IMG/VR virus record: IMGVR_UViG_3300043548_000234
Coordinates: 1-35,653 of that record
Origin: a virus
Strand: one strand, 5' to 3'
DNA length: 35,653 bases
Shown: positions 35,463 to 35,653 of the stretch, piece by piece
Layout of the letters: the number at the start of each line of letters is the position of its first letter
Numbering within the stretch: position 1 is the first letter of the stretch
The notes under the pieces: model-generated
Seen by the model: only the letters and a program-made list of their open reading frames with translations
Databases searched by the model: none
What the model was told of the DNA's origin: nothing
Translations under genes and position numbers: made by a program

Positions 35463-35653
35463 TACATCACTCCACCGAGCTCGCTCATCGCGTGGAAGCT
35501 CGCAAACAAGGTTGTGCCGCCAAGGCCGCGGATGCGCATGCGCAACGCGCCGTAGTAACCGAGGCCGGTGACGCCGACCCAAATTTCGTATGTGTTGGAA
35601 GCGCTACCCCAGCGCGCCAGGTTCCACTCTGCGTCGTCCCACTCCGCGCGCTC
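35421..35653. repeat. Terminal direct repeat, right copy
   Basis: This is the second copy of the sequence at 1-233, with C at 35527 instead of A. It carries the start of the acidic repeat protein gene and the last 63 codons of the tail-hub gene, so both genes are complete only when the circle is closed. Confidence 0.95.
35462..35653 (-). CDS. Tail-hub protein, C-terminal fragment (cut by window edge)
   Basis: The last 63 codons of the gene present in full at 42-1628, repeated here because the circle was opened inside it. It differs from the left copy at one codon (Gly instead of Cys at 35525-35527). Confidence 0.9.
   Translation of the reverse strand, partial: ERAEWDDAEWNLARWGSASNTYEIWVGVTGLGYYGALRMRIRGLGGTTLFASFHAMSELGGVM

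Overview
The window is a complete, circularly closed genome of a temperate, short-tailed (podovirus-type) phage. Its first 233 bases recur at its last 233 bases in the same orientation with one mismatch, so the unique genome is 35,420 bp. The break falls inside the structural operon, so genes at the two ends join. The host is probably a Gram-negative proteobacterium: the lysis genes are a GH24 lysozyme and a multi-span holin, and the attachment site carries the 3' part of an initiator-type tRNA-Met. The exact host cannot be read from this sequence.

Late region, minus strand, from about 12.3 kb down to 1 and then from 35.65 kb down to 22.7 kb. In order of transcription: a 47-residue membrane protein, small terminase, large terminase, portal, a 730-residue unknown, a small conserved protein, scaffold, major capsid protein, a 62-residue small protein, a coiled-coil protein, a gp4-like adaptor and a tail-hub/stabilisation protein. 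Across the contig junction follow an acidic repeat protein, a GNAT-like protein, four candidate internal/ejection proteins, a repetitive tail fibre, a small structural protein, a glycine-rich candidate adhesin and a fibre-associated protein. The lysis block comes last (small membrane protein, holin, lysozyme), with an HExxH metalloprotein and a metallophosphoesterase next to attP. There is no tape measure, tube or sheath gene, which fits a podovirus.

Early and lysogeny region. At 12.7-14.7 kb a strong plus-strand promoter drives eight small, tightly overlapping genes of unknown function. At 17.0 kb a divergent switch separates a minus-strand Cro-like regulator plus primase-helicase (14.7-17.0 kb) from a plus-strand CI-like repressor (17.1-17.7 kb). 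The repressor is followed by its own hairpin and a new promoter. That promoter serves a recombination operon: a conserved small protein, a Sak4-like ATPase, a DUF669-type protein, a Fe-S RecB-like nuclease, a DUF3310 protein, a small membrane protein and an Hjc-like nuclease. An excisionase-like protein and a tyrosine integrase follow, and attP lies directly downstream.

The most unusual observations are these. (1) A plus-strand 56-codon gene with a consensus extended -10 promoter and a strong ribosome binding site is embedded in the minus-strand late operon at 5.98-6.17 kb. (2) The major capsid gene has its own promoter and a roughly 180-nt structured leader with a 5'-terminal hairpin. Terminator-like hairpins lie just before and after the capsid gene and again after the next small gene. 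(3) The 21-bp tandem motif that flanks attP on both sides also occurs, 20/21 identical, inside the small terminase gene.
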